Source: Desulfovibrio sp. (lineage in GTDB: Bacteria; Desulfobacterota; Desulfovibrionia; Desulfovibrionales; Desulfovibrionaceae). From it: DNA of 64,000 nt. Positions within the stretch are counted from its first letter, which is position 1. The number at the start of each line of letters is the position of its first letter. The translations under genes and the position numbers were made by a program. Under the pieces are notes generated by a model. It searched no databases and was not told where the DNA came from. It saw only the letters and a program-made list of their open reading frames with translations. The stretch covers positions 62,001 through 126,000 of the forward strand of contig JALHJW010000007.1 in assembly GCA_022839785.1 (NCBI GenBank). Reading direction: 5' to 3'. Positions 44,691 to 52,458 of the stretch are shown here, piece by piece.

Positions 44691-46279
44691 TGGGCAGCCT
44701 CCTTGCGCTTTTTGGGTTTGGGCGCTTCGGGCAGGGCAAGCAGTTTGGGAAGGGCCTTGGCCATGCCGATGAGCAGAATCCGCCTGGCGTTGACCACGCG
44801 GCGGGCTTCCTCGGGCCTGAAGCGGCCGCGCCCGGTCTCGCCGTCGAAGACTTCCAGGGCGGTGGCGCGCAGTTTCGCGGCCCAGTCCGTGCGCACGGGC
44901 AGCGTGGTGTCCAGGTCGGGATCAGGCGCGCACTGCGCGGCCAGGCGATAGAATTCCCCTTCGGTGGAGGCCCAGAAGACGGCCGCCGCGTTGACGAAGA
45001 GCGAAGCGTCGATCTTGGCCGGGGAGCCTTCGGGGAAGAGCGCTCCCTTGAGCGCGCCCATGAGCTTCTTGCGCGTCTCCTCGGCTGCCTGAATCATGGC
45101 CGTGATGCGCGTCCGGAAGTCGTCCTCGTGCTCGGCAGCGACGTGCAGCAGCGGGAACCGCCCCTCGCACCACTGCCGGGGTTTCATGTTGTCCATGTCG
45201 AACCCGGCAACTCCAAGGCCAGGGTATTGCGCCGGGTCAGGCTCGTCCTGGACGGCGCGGAAATGGCGCACGCAGGCCGCCGGAACCAGGGGCGCTCGCG
45301 AGTCGGCCGGATCGCCATAGACCACGCCGAGCCAGTGGGTGTAGCCGGTGATGTTGGCCGAGCCCTTGACCGAGAGGGTGGGATTGTTTCCACCCTGGAC
45401 GCGATACGGCGTGAGCGGATGCCGCCAGGTGTCGCCGTAGTCGTAGCCGTCCGGCCGGGAGACATAGCGCCGCACGAGCACGTTTCCCTCCTCCGCGCAC
45501 AGGGCGCAAGGTTCGGGCGCGGAGGTCTCCTCGGGCAGGAGCAGGAGGCGGCGCGGCATGCCCCAATAGCTGTGCAGGAAGTGCTTGTCTTCCGGCCAGG
45601 TCTTGTCCGTGAAGCCGTGAGCCGGAATGGGCGGCCCGGCCCAAGGGAAGACCCCGCCCGAGGCGAGGTCCGCCGAGGTGGCGGCGACAACACCCTTTTC
45701 CGTGAGCGGCAACACGTTGGCCCAGACCGTGCGCCACAGCGTATTGCCCCGCACCAGGGTGGAGAGCGGCCCGCCGCCGCGTAGCGAGGTCATGTTGCCC
45801 CTGCCCCCGGCAGGCGCGAAGGCCTGGAGCGTGAACAGGGCCATGGCTGCGCAGGCCGGGCAGAAGGCCTGGTCCGCGCCCTCGGGCGCGAAGTGGCCGG
45901 TGGTGTCCTCGGTGAGCAGGTCGCGCACGGGAAACGTGTGCGGTGAGTCCGGCCTCAGGGCCGCGTCCTGCAGAAAGCGAGGCGCGGTCGAGAAGAGGTT
46001 GAAGTAGGGCTGGAGCGGCGCCAAAAGCACCCGCAACTCCTCGGGCTCGGGCGGCTTCTTCAAGCGTGCTCGCCACTCCCGGTCGTCCTTGGGCGGGCAG
46101 GCGGTCTGGAGCAGCCCGACCAGGAACTCCAGCAGCGCGGCGCGGAACTCGGCGCGCGGCGCGGCCAGGTCCACGGCGGGCGGGTCGCCGCCCGCGATGT
46201 CCCACGGAGCGACCACGCCGGTCGAGCCGTCCTGCCTGACCACGGGCAGCCAGGCCTGTGCGATGAGGTTGAAATCCAT
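44687..46279 (-). CDS. cse1: Cascade large subunit Cse1 (Cas8e, CasA)
   Basis: Recognises the PAM and recruits Cas3. ATG 46279 (MDFNLIAQAWLPVVRQDG) has GGGGAGGA five bases upstream, while the longer frame to 46297 needs TTG. 530 residues. Family blocks: FNLFSTAPRFLQD, SLRGGGPLSTLVRGNTLWRTVWANVL, SYWGMPRRLLLLPEE, PSLSVKGS-type GGNNPTLSVKGSANITGYTHWLG. Two cysteine pairs (FCPACAAM and PCALCAEE) form the expected zinc site. First gene after the toxin-antitoxin pair. Confidence 0.96.
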   Translation of the reverse strand: MDFNLIAQAWLPVVRQDGSTGVVAPWDIAGGDPPAVDLAAPRAEFRAALLEFLVGLLQTACPPKDDREWRARLKKPPEPEELRVLLAPLQPYFNLFSTAPRFLQDAALRPDSPHTFPVRDLLTEDTTGHFAPEGADQAFCPACAAMALFTLQAFAPAGGRGNMTSLRGGGPLSTLVRGNTLWRTVWANVLPLTEKGVVAATSADLASGGVFPWAGPPIPAHGFTDKTWPEDKHFLHSYWGMPRRLLLLPEETSAPEPCALCAEEGNVLVRRYVSRPDGYDYGDTWRHPLTPYRVQGGNNPTLSVKGSANITGYTHWLGVVYGDPADSRAPLVPAACVRHFRAVQDEPDPAQYPGLGVAGFDMDNMKPRQWCEGRFPLLHVAAEHEDDFRTRITAMIQAAEETRKKLMGALKGALFPEGSPAKIDASLFVNAAAVFWASTEGEFYRLAAQCAPDPDLDTTLPVRTDWAAKLRATALEVFDGETGRGRFRPEEARRVVNARRILLIGMAKALPKLLALPEAPKPKKRKEAAQ

Positions 46280-46359
46280 GCATTCCTCCCCTTTCAATCA
46301 GGATTCGAGGATATAGCAGAACTAACACGCGGAAGCGATCTGGGGAAGCAGGGAAGAAC

Positions 46360-46388
46360 CCGTAGGGCGAGCAAGGCCCGCCCTACGG
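46360..46388. repeat. Palindrome upstream of cse1
   Basis: CCGTAGGGCG and CGCCCTACGG form a perfect 10-base stem around a 9-base loop, 81 bases upstream of cse1 and about 97 bases downstream of the toxin gene. It has no following T-run on either strand, so it looks like a REP-type palindrome or processing hairpin. A second short palindrome, GGTGACGATCACC, lies at 46432-46444. The rest of the 205-base gap shows no gene and must hold the Cascade promoter if there is one. Confidence 0.5.
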
Positions 46389-46484
46389 CCACAACGGAAG
46401 ATTATGTGTAGATCAGGACAATCGCCGTCTCGGTGACGATCACCAAAAGACAGCGACGTCCACGCCGTGATTGGAACTAGACTG

Positions 46485-46775
46485 TTACGACCGGGGATGG
46501 CTGCTCGGCCACTTCATGGCCGTGTGCAGGAGCCTGAGAATTTGGATGCCATCGGATGCGATGCGGTAGATGACGACGAAGGGAGATTTGGCGATGACGA
46601 GTTCGCGGGTTCCAGGCACCCGGCCCGCGCGTCCGATTTCCGGAAAGAGGGGAAGCCGCTTGGTTGTCTCGCGGATGCGCCGCGCCATGCGCACGGCCGC
46701 GTCGGGATCGTCCCAGGCAATGTAGGCAAGGGCCGACTCCAGATCGTTCCTGGCCGCTCTGGTCCAGCTAGTCAC
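46485..46775 (-). CDS. RelE/ParE-family toxin
   Basis: 96 residues: MTSWTRAARNDLESALAYIA, DDPDAAVRMARRIRETTKRLPLFPEIGRAG and RELVIAKSPFVVIYRIASDGIQILRLLHT match the ParE/RelE fold, with the long helical hairpin and C-terminal VxYRxxxxxIxILRxxH strand pair. Members act as gyrase poisons (ParE) or ribosome-dependent nucleases (RelE); the two-helix hairpin favours ParE. It starts inside the antitoxin stop (8-base overlap), the normal order for this type. Confidence 0.9.
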   Translation of the reverse strand: MTSWTRAARNDLESALAYIAWDDPDAAVRMARRIRETTKRLPLFPEIGRAGRVPGTRELVIAKSPFVVIYRIASDGIQILRLLHTAMKWPSSHPRS

Positions 46776-47010
46776 CCGCCGCGCCCCATCTGGCGAACAC
46801 GGCGTCCACTTCCTCCAGCGGCTCGAACTCGCCCGCGTCCGCCTCGCGCAGACCCTGCTCCACGGCTGCTGTGAACCAGTCGTTGTACTCCAGCAGCCGC
46901 AAAACCGCGTCCTCGATGACCTCGCTTCGGCTGCTGCCCCTGGACCGGGCCAACTCGTCCAGGCGGCCGATGGTCGCTTCGTCGAAGCGCACGGAAGTCG
47001 CCTTGCCCAT
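46768..47010 (-). CDS. Ribbon-helix-helix antitoxin (ParD/CopG-like)
   Basis: 80 residues from ATG 47010, preceded by GAGAGGTGGTG. MGKATSVRFDEATIGRLDELARSRGSSRSEVIEDAVLRLLEYNDW is an N-terminal RHH DNA-binding domain; the acidic C-terminal half (EADAGEFEPLEEVDAVF) should wrap the toxin. It is expected to autorepress through the palindrome 19 bases upstream. The pair lies between cas3 and cse1 in the direction of the cas genes. Confidence 0.9.
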   Translation of the reverse strand: MGKATSVRFDEATIGRLDELARSRGSSRSEVIEDAVLRLLEYNDWFTAAVEQGLREADAGEFEPLEEVDAVFARWGAAGD

Positions 47011-47028
47011 CTTCACCACCTCTCGAAA

Positions 47029-47047
47029 TACATTTGAATACAATGTA
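47029..47047 (-). promoter_or_regulatory. Putative autoregulatory operator of the toxin-antitoxin pair
   Basis: TACATT and AATGTA are perfectly symmetric with a 7-base AT-rich centre, 19 bases upstream of the antitoxin start and inside the 75-base gap after cas3. RHH antitoxins bind such short palindromes. Because it lies downstream of cas3, the same site could also affect read-through from cas3 into the Cascade genes. Confidence 0.55.
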
Positions 47048-47085
47048 GCGACTCCCGGGCAGGAGGTCAACGGTCCGGAGCCGCT

Positions 47086-49878
47086 TCATGTATCCAAACG
47101 CAGGCCCAATTCAGCATCGTACAGGAAGACTACCCCTGTGCCCCGGCCGTCCTTTCCCGCGCCTCGCCAGATGCCTGGACCTTGCTCAGGCGCAGGTTCC
47201 AGAACCAAAGCCGTGCACCAGCGGCCCTCGTCGGGCAAGGAGGCCATAAAGTCCGCGTATTGCCGCCGCAGTACCTGCGGGATAACGCCCTCCGCGAGCC
47301 TGCGCGCCGCGATGCGGACCTCGGAACGCAGACAAGCGCGCATGGAGCGGTCGGACGGCGAGGCGGCGGCCCACAGCCGCAGAGCGCCGTCCTCCAGGCA
47401 GATCAGCCTGACCTGGACTGTCTCCTCGCCCAGGCGGGTGGGGGTATGCACGTCCTTGTCCCACTGGATGTCCGAGGATTCCCGGCAGTAGCCCGAGGCG
47501 AAATCAAGGGCATTGCGCTCGGCCAGGCTGCGCACTCCCCGGCGCTTGCCCCACAAGGCATCGTCCGATGGCGCGAGACCGGGCGGAACGTCGATTTCGC
47601 AAGCATTTCCGTAGGTGTTTTCGATGAGCGCGCGGGCCATGGCCGGGAGGTCGAAGCAGCCATGCTCCAGGCACAGGCGGGCCGTGCGCCAAAGCACGCC
47701 GTGCACCGGATAGACGGCCGCAGTATGCGGCAGGAGTTCGTCGAGCCAGGAAGCGCCGACGTCTTCTCCGGGCTCCGGGGAGAGGATGAGCAGACGCGGG
47801 CCGGACAGAAAGCCCGGCCTGGGAAAGCGATCCCGATGGCGCTGACAGCGGCCCGCACGCTGGATGAGAAGCTCCATGGGCGCAAGATCGGAAAGCACGA
47901 GGTCGAAATCGAGATCCAGGCTCTGCTCCACCACCTGGGTGGCCACGAGGATCTTGCCCCGCCGCGTGACGGGATCGGCATCTTTGCCGAAGAGATCGAG
48001 CACGCGGGCCTCGATGGCCTGCCGGTCCGCCCCGGCGAAACGCGCGTGAAAAAGAAGCACCTCTCCGGGCGGCAGGCCATGCCCGTCCACAAGGCGCTGC
48101 CGCGTGCGCACCGCGCTGTCCACGGTGTTGCGCACGAAGACGGCGCAGCCGCCCGCCTCGCGCACGGCCAATAGCCGTCCCATCATGGCAGTCTCATCGT
48201 GCAGCACGTCCACATCCACGCGCAGGCCTCGCGCGGCCTCGATCTCGATCTCCTCCACATGGTCCCCGGACACGGCCGTGACCAAGGGGAAATCCATGCC
48301 ATGGATCTCGTGCCGCATTGTCGGCAGCGGGAGCGCCGTGTCGTCGCCCCCCCACAGGGCACGGCCGCGCAGGTGGGCCTCGATCAAACGCTCCCGCGCC
48401 GTCCGGGGCAGCGTGGCCGTGAGCAGCACCGCGCTGCCGCCAAGCGCCGCGTGGAAGGTCAAAAGACGTTCGAGCAGATGCCCGGTGTACGTGTCATAGG
48501 CATGGACCTCGTCCGCCACGAGCACGGAACGCGAAAGCCCGAGCAGGCGCAGACACTGGTGCCGCGAGGGCAGTACGGCCAGAAGCGCCTGATCGAGCGT
48601 GCCGGCGCCGCAGGGCGCAAGGAGCGCCTTCTTGCGGTTGTCCGCCAGCCACACGGCGCAGGCTGCGCCGGACTCGGGCTCGTCCACGCCAGACGGCCTG
48701 GGCGCCATCTCCAGGCCAATGGAGCCGAGGAAGTCGTCGTGCACGCTTCTCGCGCCGTGGGCGAGCATGAGCGAGGGGCGCGCATCCGGAGCGAAGAGCG
48801 CGCGGTAGGTATCTGCCAAGCGGGCGTACATGGCGTTGGCCGTGGCCATGGTGGGCAGGGCTGCGAAAAGTCCGCCCGCCTCGCCGTGGCTCATCAGACC
48901 ATGGGCCGCCAGGAGCGCGGCCTCGGTCTTGCCGCTGCCCGTGAGATCCTCGAAGATGAAAAGCTGCGGCCCGGGGACGAGCTGGGTGCCTAAAGCGAAG
49001 CGCTCCAGGGCGAACCGCTGCAGAGGGGTGGGCGCGGCGTCTGGGGGCAGGTGGGGCAGGAGAGCGTGAAAGCCGCTGTTGGGCGAAGCGGTGGGCAAAA
49101 GGACGCCAGAGGCCTCGACGGCGGAGCGGGCGTTCTGGCGCGATCCCGCCCAGGCAGCGGCGAATCCGGGCCACGCGTCCAGGACCGGAAACCATGCCTC
49201 GTCCGAGGCGATCCAATCCGCCAGCACGAGCAACCCGGAGAACATCCACGAAAGAGGCCGAAAGGCCGCCTGCTCCATCTGGCCCACGGGCGCGGCGTCG
49301 GCCAGGAAGTGCTGCGCGCAGTCGTTCATGAAGCCGATGACCGCCCCGGATACGGGACGCAGGCTTTCATGCCCACGCGCGAACTCGTGCAGGGGCTCGC
49401 CATGATGTCCGAAGGCGGCCTGGGCCAAAGGGTGGAGCACGTCGCGCTCGTCCGGTCCGAAGGAGAGGCCGTGCGCCCGGATGTCCTCGGCATGGCCTCT
49501 CCAGGCAGCGCCGCCGAGAGCGGTGTGGCGTGCGGCGCAGGGGTACGACCAAGCGGGAACAGCAAGATGCGCGGCCAGTTCCGGCACCTTGTGCTGGAAC
49601 GGCGGCGCGAATTTTCCCAAGTCGTGCAGGGCTGCGAAAAAAAGCAGCCACGGCAGTGTCTGTTCCCAGGGAATGGGCGAGATGCGTGCAGCACGGCGGA
49701 GCACGCCCTCGTCCTTTTCGAGCAGGACCTCGCAGACCGCGGCCACGTCAAGGCAGTGGTGGGCCAGGAGGCGGTGCGGCGGGATGGAGCCGCTCTCCGG
49801 GGCAGCGGCATCGCCGCGAAATGTTTTGCCCCAGTAAGCCAAGTAAGGCGGGCGTTCCTCGATCATAGCCTTGCTCAC
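47086..49878 (-). CDS. cas3: CRISPR effector nuclease-helicase Cas3 (type I-E)
   Basis: Degrades DNA recruited by Cascade. 930 residues. HD nuclease first: His41, His85-Asp86 (ALHDLGKFAPPFQ), His118 and His158/159. Then an SF2 helicase with Walker A DLTGSGKTEAAL at about 311-322 and the DEVH box at 456-459 (VADEVHAYD), RNTVD, VATQVVEQSLDLDFDLVLSDLAP and QRAGRCQRH motif VI. All are intact. The start is GTG 49878, with ATG 49866 an alternative. Only about 57 bases separate it from the tRNA-Ala terminator. Confidence 0.96.
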   Translation of the reverse strand: MSKAMIEERPPYLAYWGKTFRGDAAAPESGSIPPHRLLAHHCLDVAAVCEVLLEKDEGVLRRAARISPIPWEQTLPWLLFFAALHDLGKFAPPFQHKVPELAAHLAVPAWSYPCAARHTALGGAAWRGHAEDIRAHGLSFGPDERDVLHPLAQAAFGHHGEPLHEFARGHESLRPVSGAVIGFMNDCAQHFLADAAPVGQMEQAAFRPLSWMFSGLLVLADWIASDEAWFPVLDAWPGFAAAWAGSRQNARSAVEASGVLLPTASPNSGFHALLPHLPPDAAPTPLQRFALERFALGTQLVPGPQLFIFEDLTGSGKTEAALLAAHGLMSHGEAGGLFAALPTMATANAMYARLADTYRALFAPDARPSLMLAHGARSVHDDFLGSIGLEMAPRPSGVDEPESGAACAVWLADNRKKALLAPCGAGTLDQALLAVLPSRHQCLRLLGLSRSVLVADEVHAYDTYTGHLLERLLTFHAALGGSAVLLTATLPRTARERLIEAHLRGRALWGGDDTALPLPTMRHEIHGMDFPLVTAVSGDHVEEIEIEAARGLRVDVDVLHDETAMMGRLLAVREAGGCAVFVRNTVDSAVRTRQRLVDGHGLPPGEVLLFHARFAGADRQAIEARVLDLFGKDADPVTRRGKILVATQVVEQSLDLDFDLVLSDLAPMELLIQRAGRCQRHRDRFPRPGFLSGPRLLILSPEPGEDVGASWLDELLPHTAAVYPVHGVLWRTARLCLEHGCFDLPAMARALIENTYGNACEIDVPPGLAPSDDALWGKRRGVRSLAERNALDFASGYCRESSDIQWDKDVHTPTRLGEETVQVRLICLEDGALRLWAAASPSDRSMRACLRSEVRIAARRLAEGVIPQVLRRQYADFMASLPDEGRWCTALVLEPAPEQGPGIWRGAGKDGRGTGVVFLYDAELGLRLDT

Positions 49879-49935
49879 GGTGTTGGTCGCGGCTTTCGAT
49901 CACTGCGCTCCCGGGGAAAGGTCACGAACAGACGG

Positions 49936-49970
49936 AAAAACGCCCGGTCAGCTTGTCGCTGACCGGGCGT
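49936..49970 (-). terminator. Rho-independent terminator of tRNA-Ala
   Basis: On the minus strand ACGCCCGGTCAGC and GCTGACCGGGCGT form a perfect 13-base stem with a GACAA loop, followed by TTTTT. It lies 16 bases after the CCA end of tRNA-Ala. It should stop tRNA transcription before cas3. Confidence 0.85.
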
Positions 49971-49986
49971 CATTCCTGGTCCTTGG

Positions 49987-50062
<76 letters not shown>

Positions 50063-50079
50063 ACGCTGTGAGGAGGTCT

Positions 50080-50107
50080 TTTTGATGAATCTGGGGCCGG
50101 AAGTCAA
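50080..50107 (-). promoter_or_regulatory. Possible promoter of tRNA-Ala
   Basis: On the minus strand TTGACT (50102-50107) is a good -35 element, followed after 16 bases by TCAAAA (50080-50085), a poor -10. The expected start would lie about 10 bases before the tRNA. The -35 and position support it; the -10 is weak. Confidence 0.4.
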
Positions 50108-50405
50108 GCGGGAAATCCCGAAGGAACGCGAATTTCTCGCACCATTCCGAAATTGTTGATGTCCGCCATGGGGCGCTGGGGCAAGGGGCTGGCGGCGGAG
50201 CGTTTGGGACGCCGCCCGGAGGCCCCGGTGCGGGCCGGGGCCTCGGGCGGCCGGAGTGGAGGCGGGGGGGGACGTGTCGGGGCGCGCCGGGCCCGGGCGA
50301 GTGCCCGGCTCCGCCGCGGGCGACGGCGTGGGCAGGCCGAGAACCACGGTTTCGGCTTCGCGGTCTTCCGCACAATACGGCTGTGCGTGTTGTGCGGACG
50401 CCCCA
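50108..50405. other. GC-rich spacer between tRNA-Ala and the AhpD-like gene
   Basis: No gene, RNA or clear repeat is seen in these bases. Frames on the plus strand that enter it (MLMSAMGRWGKGLAAE and similar) are arginine/glycine-rich, have no ribosome site and continue into the opposite strand of the AhpD-like gene, so they look spurious. Confidence 0.5.
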
Positions 50406-50924
50406 CTAGTCGCGCACGAAGACGCGGTAGAGCAGGGTGTAGCCCTTCATGCGCGCGGCCATGGACACGGCGTCGAGCACGTCGGACTCCTGCCAGCCCA
50501 GGGCGGTCAGGGCCTCGATGTCCGCGCGCGCGGCCGAGGCGGGGTCGTCCAGCACGCGGCTGACAAAGGCGAGGAGGGCGGCCTCCTCGTCCGAGAGGGG
50601 CGTCTCGGCGGGCTTGCAGGAAAGCGCGGCGATCTCGGCCTCGCTCATGCCCTGGGCGCGCAGAAGCTGGGCGTTGAACACGGCGCAGGGCGCGTAGCCG
50701 AACTTCTCCGAGGCCACGTAGCGGATGGAGGCCAGGAGCGCGGGCGAGAGGCGCGGGTGGGTGCGGAAATAGCCGATGACGTTCACCTCGCGTTCCATGA
50801 GCCCGGGGCTGGCGCTCATGAGCCGCAGGGGCACGGGGATATCGATCTGGGCGGGAATGGCCTGGTAGGCCCGGGCCACGACGCCTTCGGCCTTGTCGCG
50901 CTCCACGGTGTTGACGAGAAACAT
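50406..50924 (-). CDS. AhpD/carboxymuconolactone decarboxylase-like protein
   Basis: 172 residues of the AhpD-like fold. The core ASEKFGYAPCAVFNAQLLRAQGMSEAEIAAL has a single Cys and lacks the CxxC of true AhpD; Asn/Arg/Lys positions resemble the uncharacterised peroxidase-related branch. VARAYQAIPAQIDIPVPLRLMSASP is the usual lead. The gene lies 42 bases downstream of a palindrome also found before the divergent-looking tetR gene upstream, so it is probably the TetR target and induced by reactive electrophiles or oxidants. Confidence 0.8.
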   Translation of the reverse strand: MFLVNTVERDKAEGVVARAYQAIPAQIDIPVPLRLMSASPGLMEREVNVIGYFRTHPRLSPALLASIRYVASEKFGYAPCAVFNAQLLRAQGMSEAEIAALSCKPAETPLSDEEAALLAFVSRVLDDPASAARADIEALTALGWQESDVLDAVSMAARMKGYTLLYRVFVRD

Positions 50925-50965
50925 GGCGGACTCCTGTGCTTTGGGTTGCTGGTTGTGGTCAATAG

Positions 50966-50980
50966 TAGACCGGTCGTCTT
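50966..50980. promoter_or_regulatory. TetR-type operator upstream of the AhpD-like gene
   Basis: TAGACCGGTCGTCTT is 14 of 15 bases identical to the site ahead of the tetR gene at 51668-51682. The arms TAGAC/GTCTN flank CGGTC. It ends 42 bases before the AhpD-like start, in the promoter zone. Confidence 0.6.
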
Positions 50981-51052
50981 GTCCTCTGCCGAAAAAATGC
51001 GCCGCCGGGCGGCCCTGCGCGACGCTTCCGCGCGCGGCCCGCCGGGCGGCGG

Positions 51053-51655
51053 TCAGCCTGGGGGCGCGTCGCCCGGCGCGGGCAGCAGGTGCTCGAAGAG
51101 CATGCGCTCCAGACGCCGCAGCGGCTCGATGTCCTTTTGGGTCTTCATGCGCAGCAGCGCGCCCTCGAAGGCGTCCATGACAAAGGCCGCGGCCTCCTGC
51201 GGGTTCAGGCCCGGGGCCAGCTCGCCGCGCTCCCGCGCCTCCTCCAGCACCGCGCCGATGCGGGCGGAGAGCGCGTCGAGCACGCGCCGCAGCGCCTCGC
51301 GCATCGGGGGGGAGAGGTCGGCCATCTCCTGGGCCAGGTTGCCGAAGGGACAGCCGCGCTCGCAGTTCCAGTCGAGGTAGCGGCCCCGCGCGCCCTCGAA
51401 GAAGCGGCGCAGCCGCGCGAGCGGCGGCAGCGCGGCGTCGCCCAGCACGGCCTCGATGCGCGCGGCGCGGGCGTCGCTCATGTGCTCGACGAGCGCCAGG
51501 CCGAAGGCCTCCTTGCTCGGGAAATAGAAATAGAACGACCCCTTGGGCACGCCCGCCGCGTCCAGAATCTCCTTGATCCCGGTGTTGTTGAACCCTTGCC
51601 GGTGGACCAGCTCGGCCCCGGCCTCGAGAATGGCGAGTCGTGCGTCGCGCTTCAT
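51053..51655 (-). CDS. TetR/AcrR-family regulator
   Basis: 200 residues. The N-terminal helix-turn-helix ILEAGAELVHRQGFNNTGIKEILDAAGVPKGSFYFYFPSKEAF is textbook TetR. The effector domain holds DWNCERGCPFGNLAQEMADLSPPMREAL, the block of the NemR-like branch in which a cysteine senses electrophiles; Cys pairs here could do likewise. It has its own operator 13 bases upstream and sits 128 bases before the AhpD-like gene in the same direction. Confidence 0.9.
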   Translation of the reverse strand: MKRDARLAILEAGAELVHRQGFNNTGIKEILDAAGVPKGSFYFYFPSKEAFGLALVEHMSDARAARIEAVLGDAALPPLARLRRFFEGARGRYLDWNCERGCPFGNLAQEMADLSPPMREALRRVLDALSARIGAVLEEARERGELAPGLNPQEAAAFVMDAFEGALLRMKTQKDIEPLRRLERMLFEHLLPAPGDAPPG

Positions 51656-51667
51656 GGGGAAGAGAAA

Positions 51668-51682
51668 TAGACCGGTCGTCTA
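51668..51682. promoter_or_regulatory. TetR-type operator ahead of its regulator gene
   Basis: TAGACCGGTCGTCTA has perfect 5-base arms TAGAC/GTCTA around CGGTC and ends 13 bases before the tetR start. The near-identical copy before the AhpD-like gene supports autoregulation plus control of that gene. Confidence 0.65.
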
Positions 51683-51717
51683 GGTGGTGTCAAGCCGCGT
51701 TCTGCAACCGCGTCCGG

Positions 51718-52458
51718 CTACCCCAGTCGAGCCGCTTCTGCCGCCGCGTGGCCTGCCAGGGCGGCGACGAAGGCCCGCAGGCCGGTCATGGCGGACATTT
51801 CACCAAAGTTTCCCGTCACGGCGGCGTTGCGAGGAGAAGTGAGGAGCGCCGAGGCCGTGTACAGACGTTCCGTGACGAGCTTCTGGCACAGCAGATCGTA
51901 CCGCTTGAGGTAGGACGCGCCTTTGAATTCCTCGAAAACGGGGAAATGCGGGGATGTATCTCTGACCGGCGTGCGCGATTTGGGCGCGTCCTCGACCAGC
52001 ATCAGCCAGCCGACAAAGGGGCGGGGCTGTTTGCCGAAGGCCCCGTCCCGGTACGCGGTCCAGAGGTCGTGGGCCGTGCCGATGGCCTCCTCGGTCCGGT
52101 TGTTGAAATTGTTGCCGAACGACGGCCCGACCTGGCTCTTCAACTCGATGGCGGCGACGAGTTCACCTTTGTGCAGCACGAGCAGGTCCCAGAGCTTGGT
52201 CGGCCGGAAAAAGCCGGGCAGGGTCAGCAGGGCGCGTTTCTGGTGAATCTCGGCCTGCCCAAGGCCGTTGGCGCGCACCACATCGATCACCAGGGACGTG
52301 AAGCCGTTCATGTTCGTCCCGGCGGTGACGCCCGCCCGTTCCCCCTGGTCGGCTCTGCCTGCCTCGATCTGGCGCTGCCGGGCGCGTTCACGGCTTGTCC
52401 AAAACGCGCGCACGGCCTCTCCGGCCCTGGCTTCGAAATCGACAAGATCGAGGGGCAT
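51718..52458 (-). CDS. PaeR7I/XhoI-like type II restriction endonuclease
   Basis: 246 residues. The stretch LWDLLVLHKGELVAAIELKSQVGPSFGNNFNNRTEEAIGTA contains the D-xn-ExK nuclease motif (Asp in LWDLL, Glu-Leu-Lys in IELKS) and the GNNFNNRTEEAIG block that marks the PaeR7I/XhoI family, whose known members cut CTCGAG. It starts immediately after the methyltransferase stop, so protection is made first. The specificity is inferred from the family only. Confidence 0.9.
   Translation of the reverse strand: MPLDLVDFEARAGEAVRAFWTSRERARQRQIEAGRADQGERAGVTAGTNMNGFTSLVIDVVRANGLGQAEIHQKRALLTLPGFFRPTKLWDLLVLHKGELVAAIELKSQVGPSFGNNFNNRTEEAIGTAHDLWTAYRDGAFGKQPRPFVGWLMLVEDAPKSRTPVRDTSPHFPVFEEFKGASYLKRYDLLCQKLVTERLYTASALLTSPRNAAVTGNFGEMSAMTGLRAFVAALAGHAAAEAARLG

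Noticed and set aside
49879..49935. Dedicated cas3 promoter
   Set aside because: Only about 57 bases separate the tRNA terminator from cas3 and no convincing -35/-10 pair is visible, so it is not reported as a feature.
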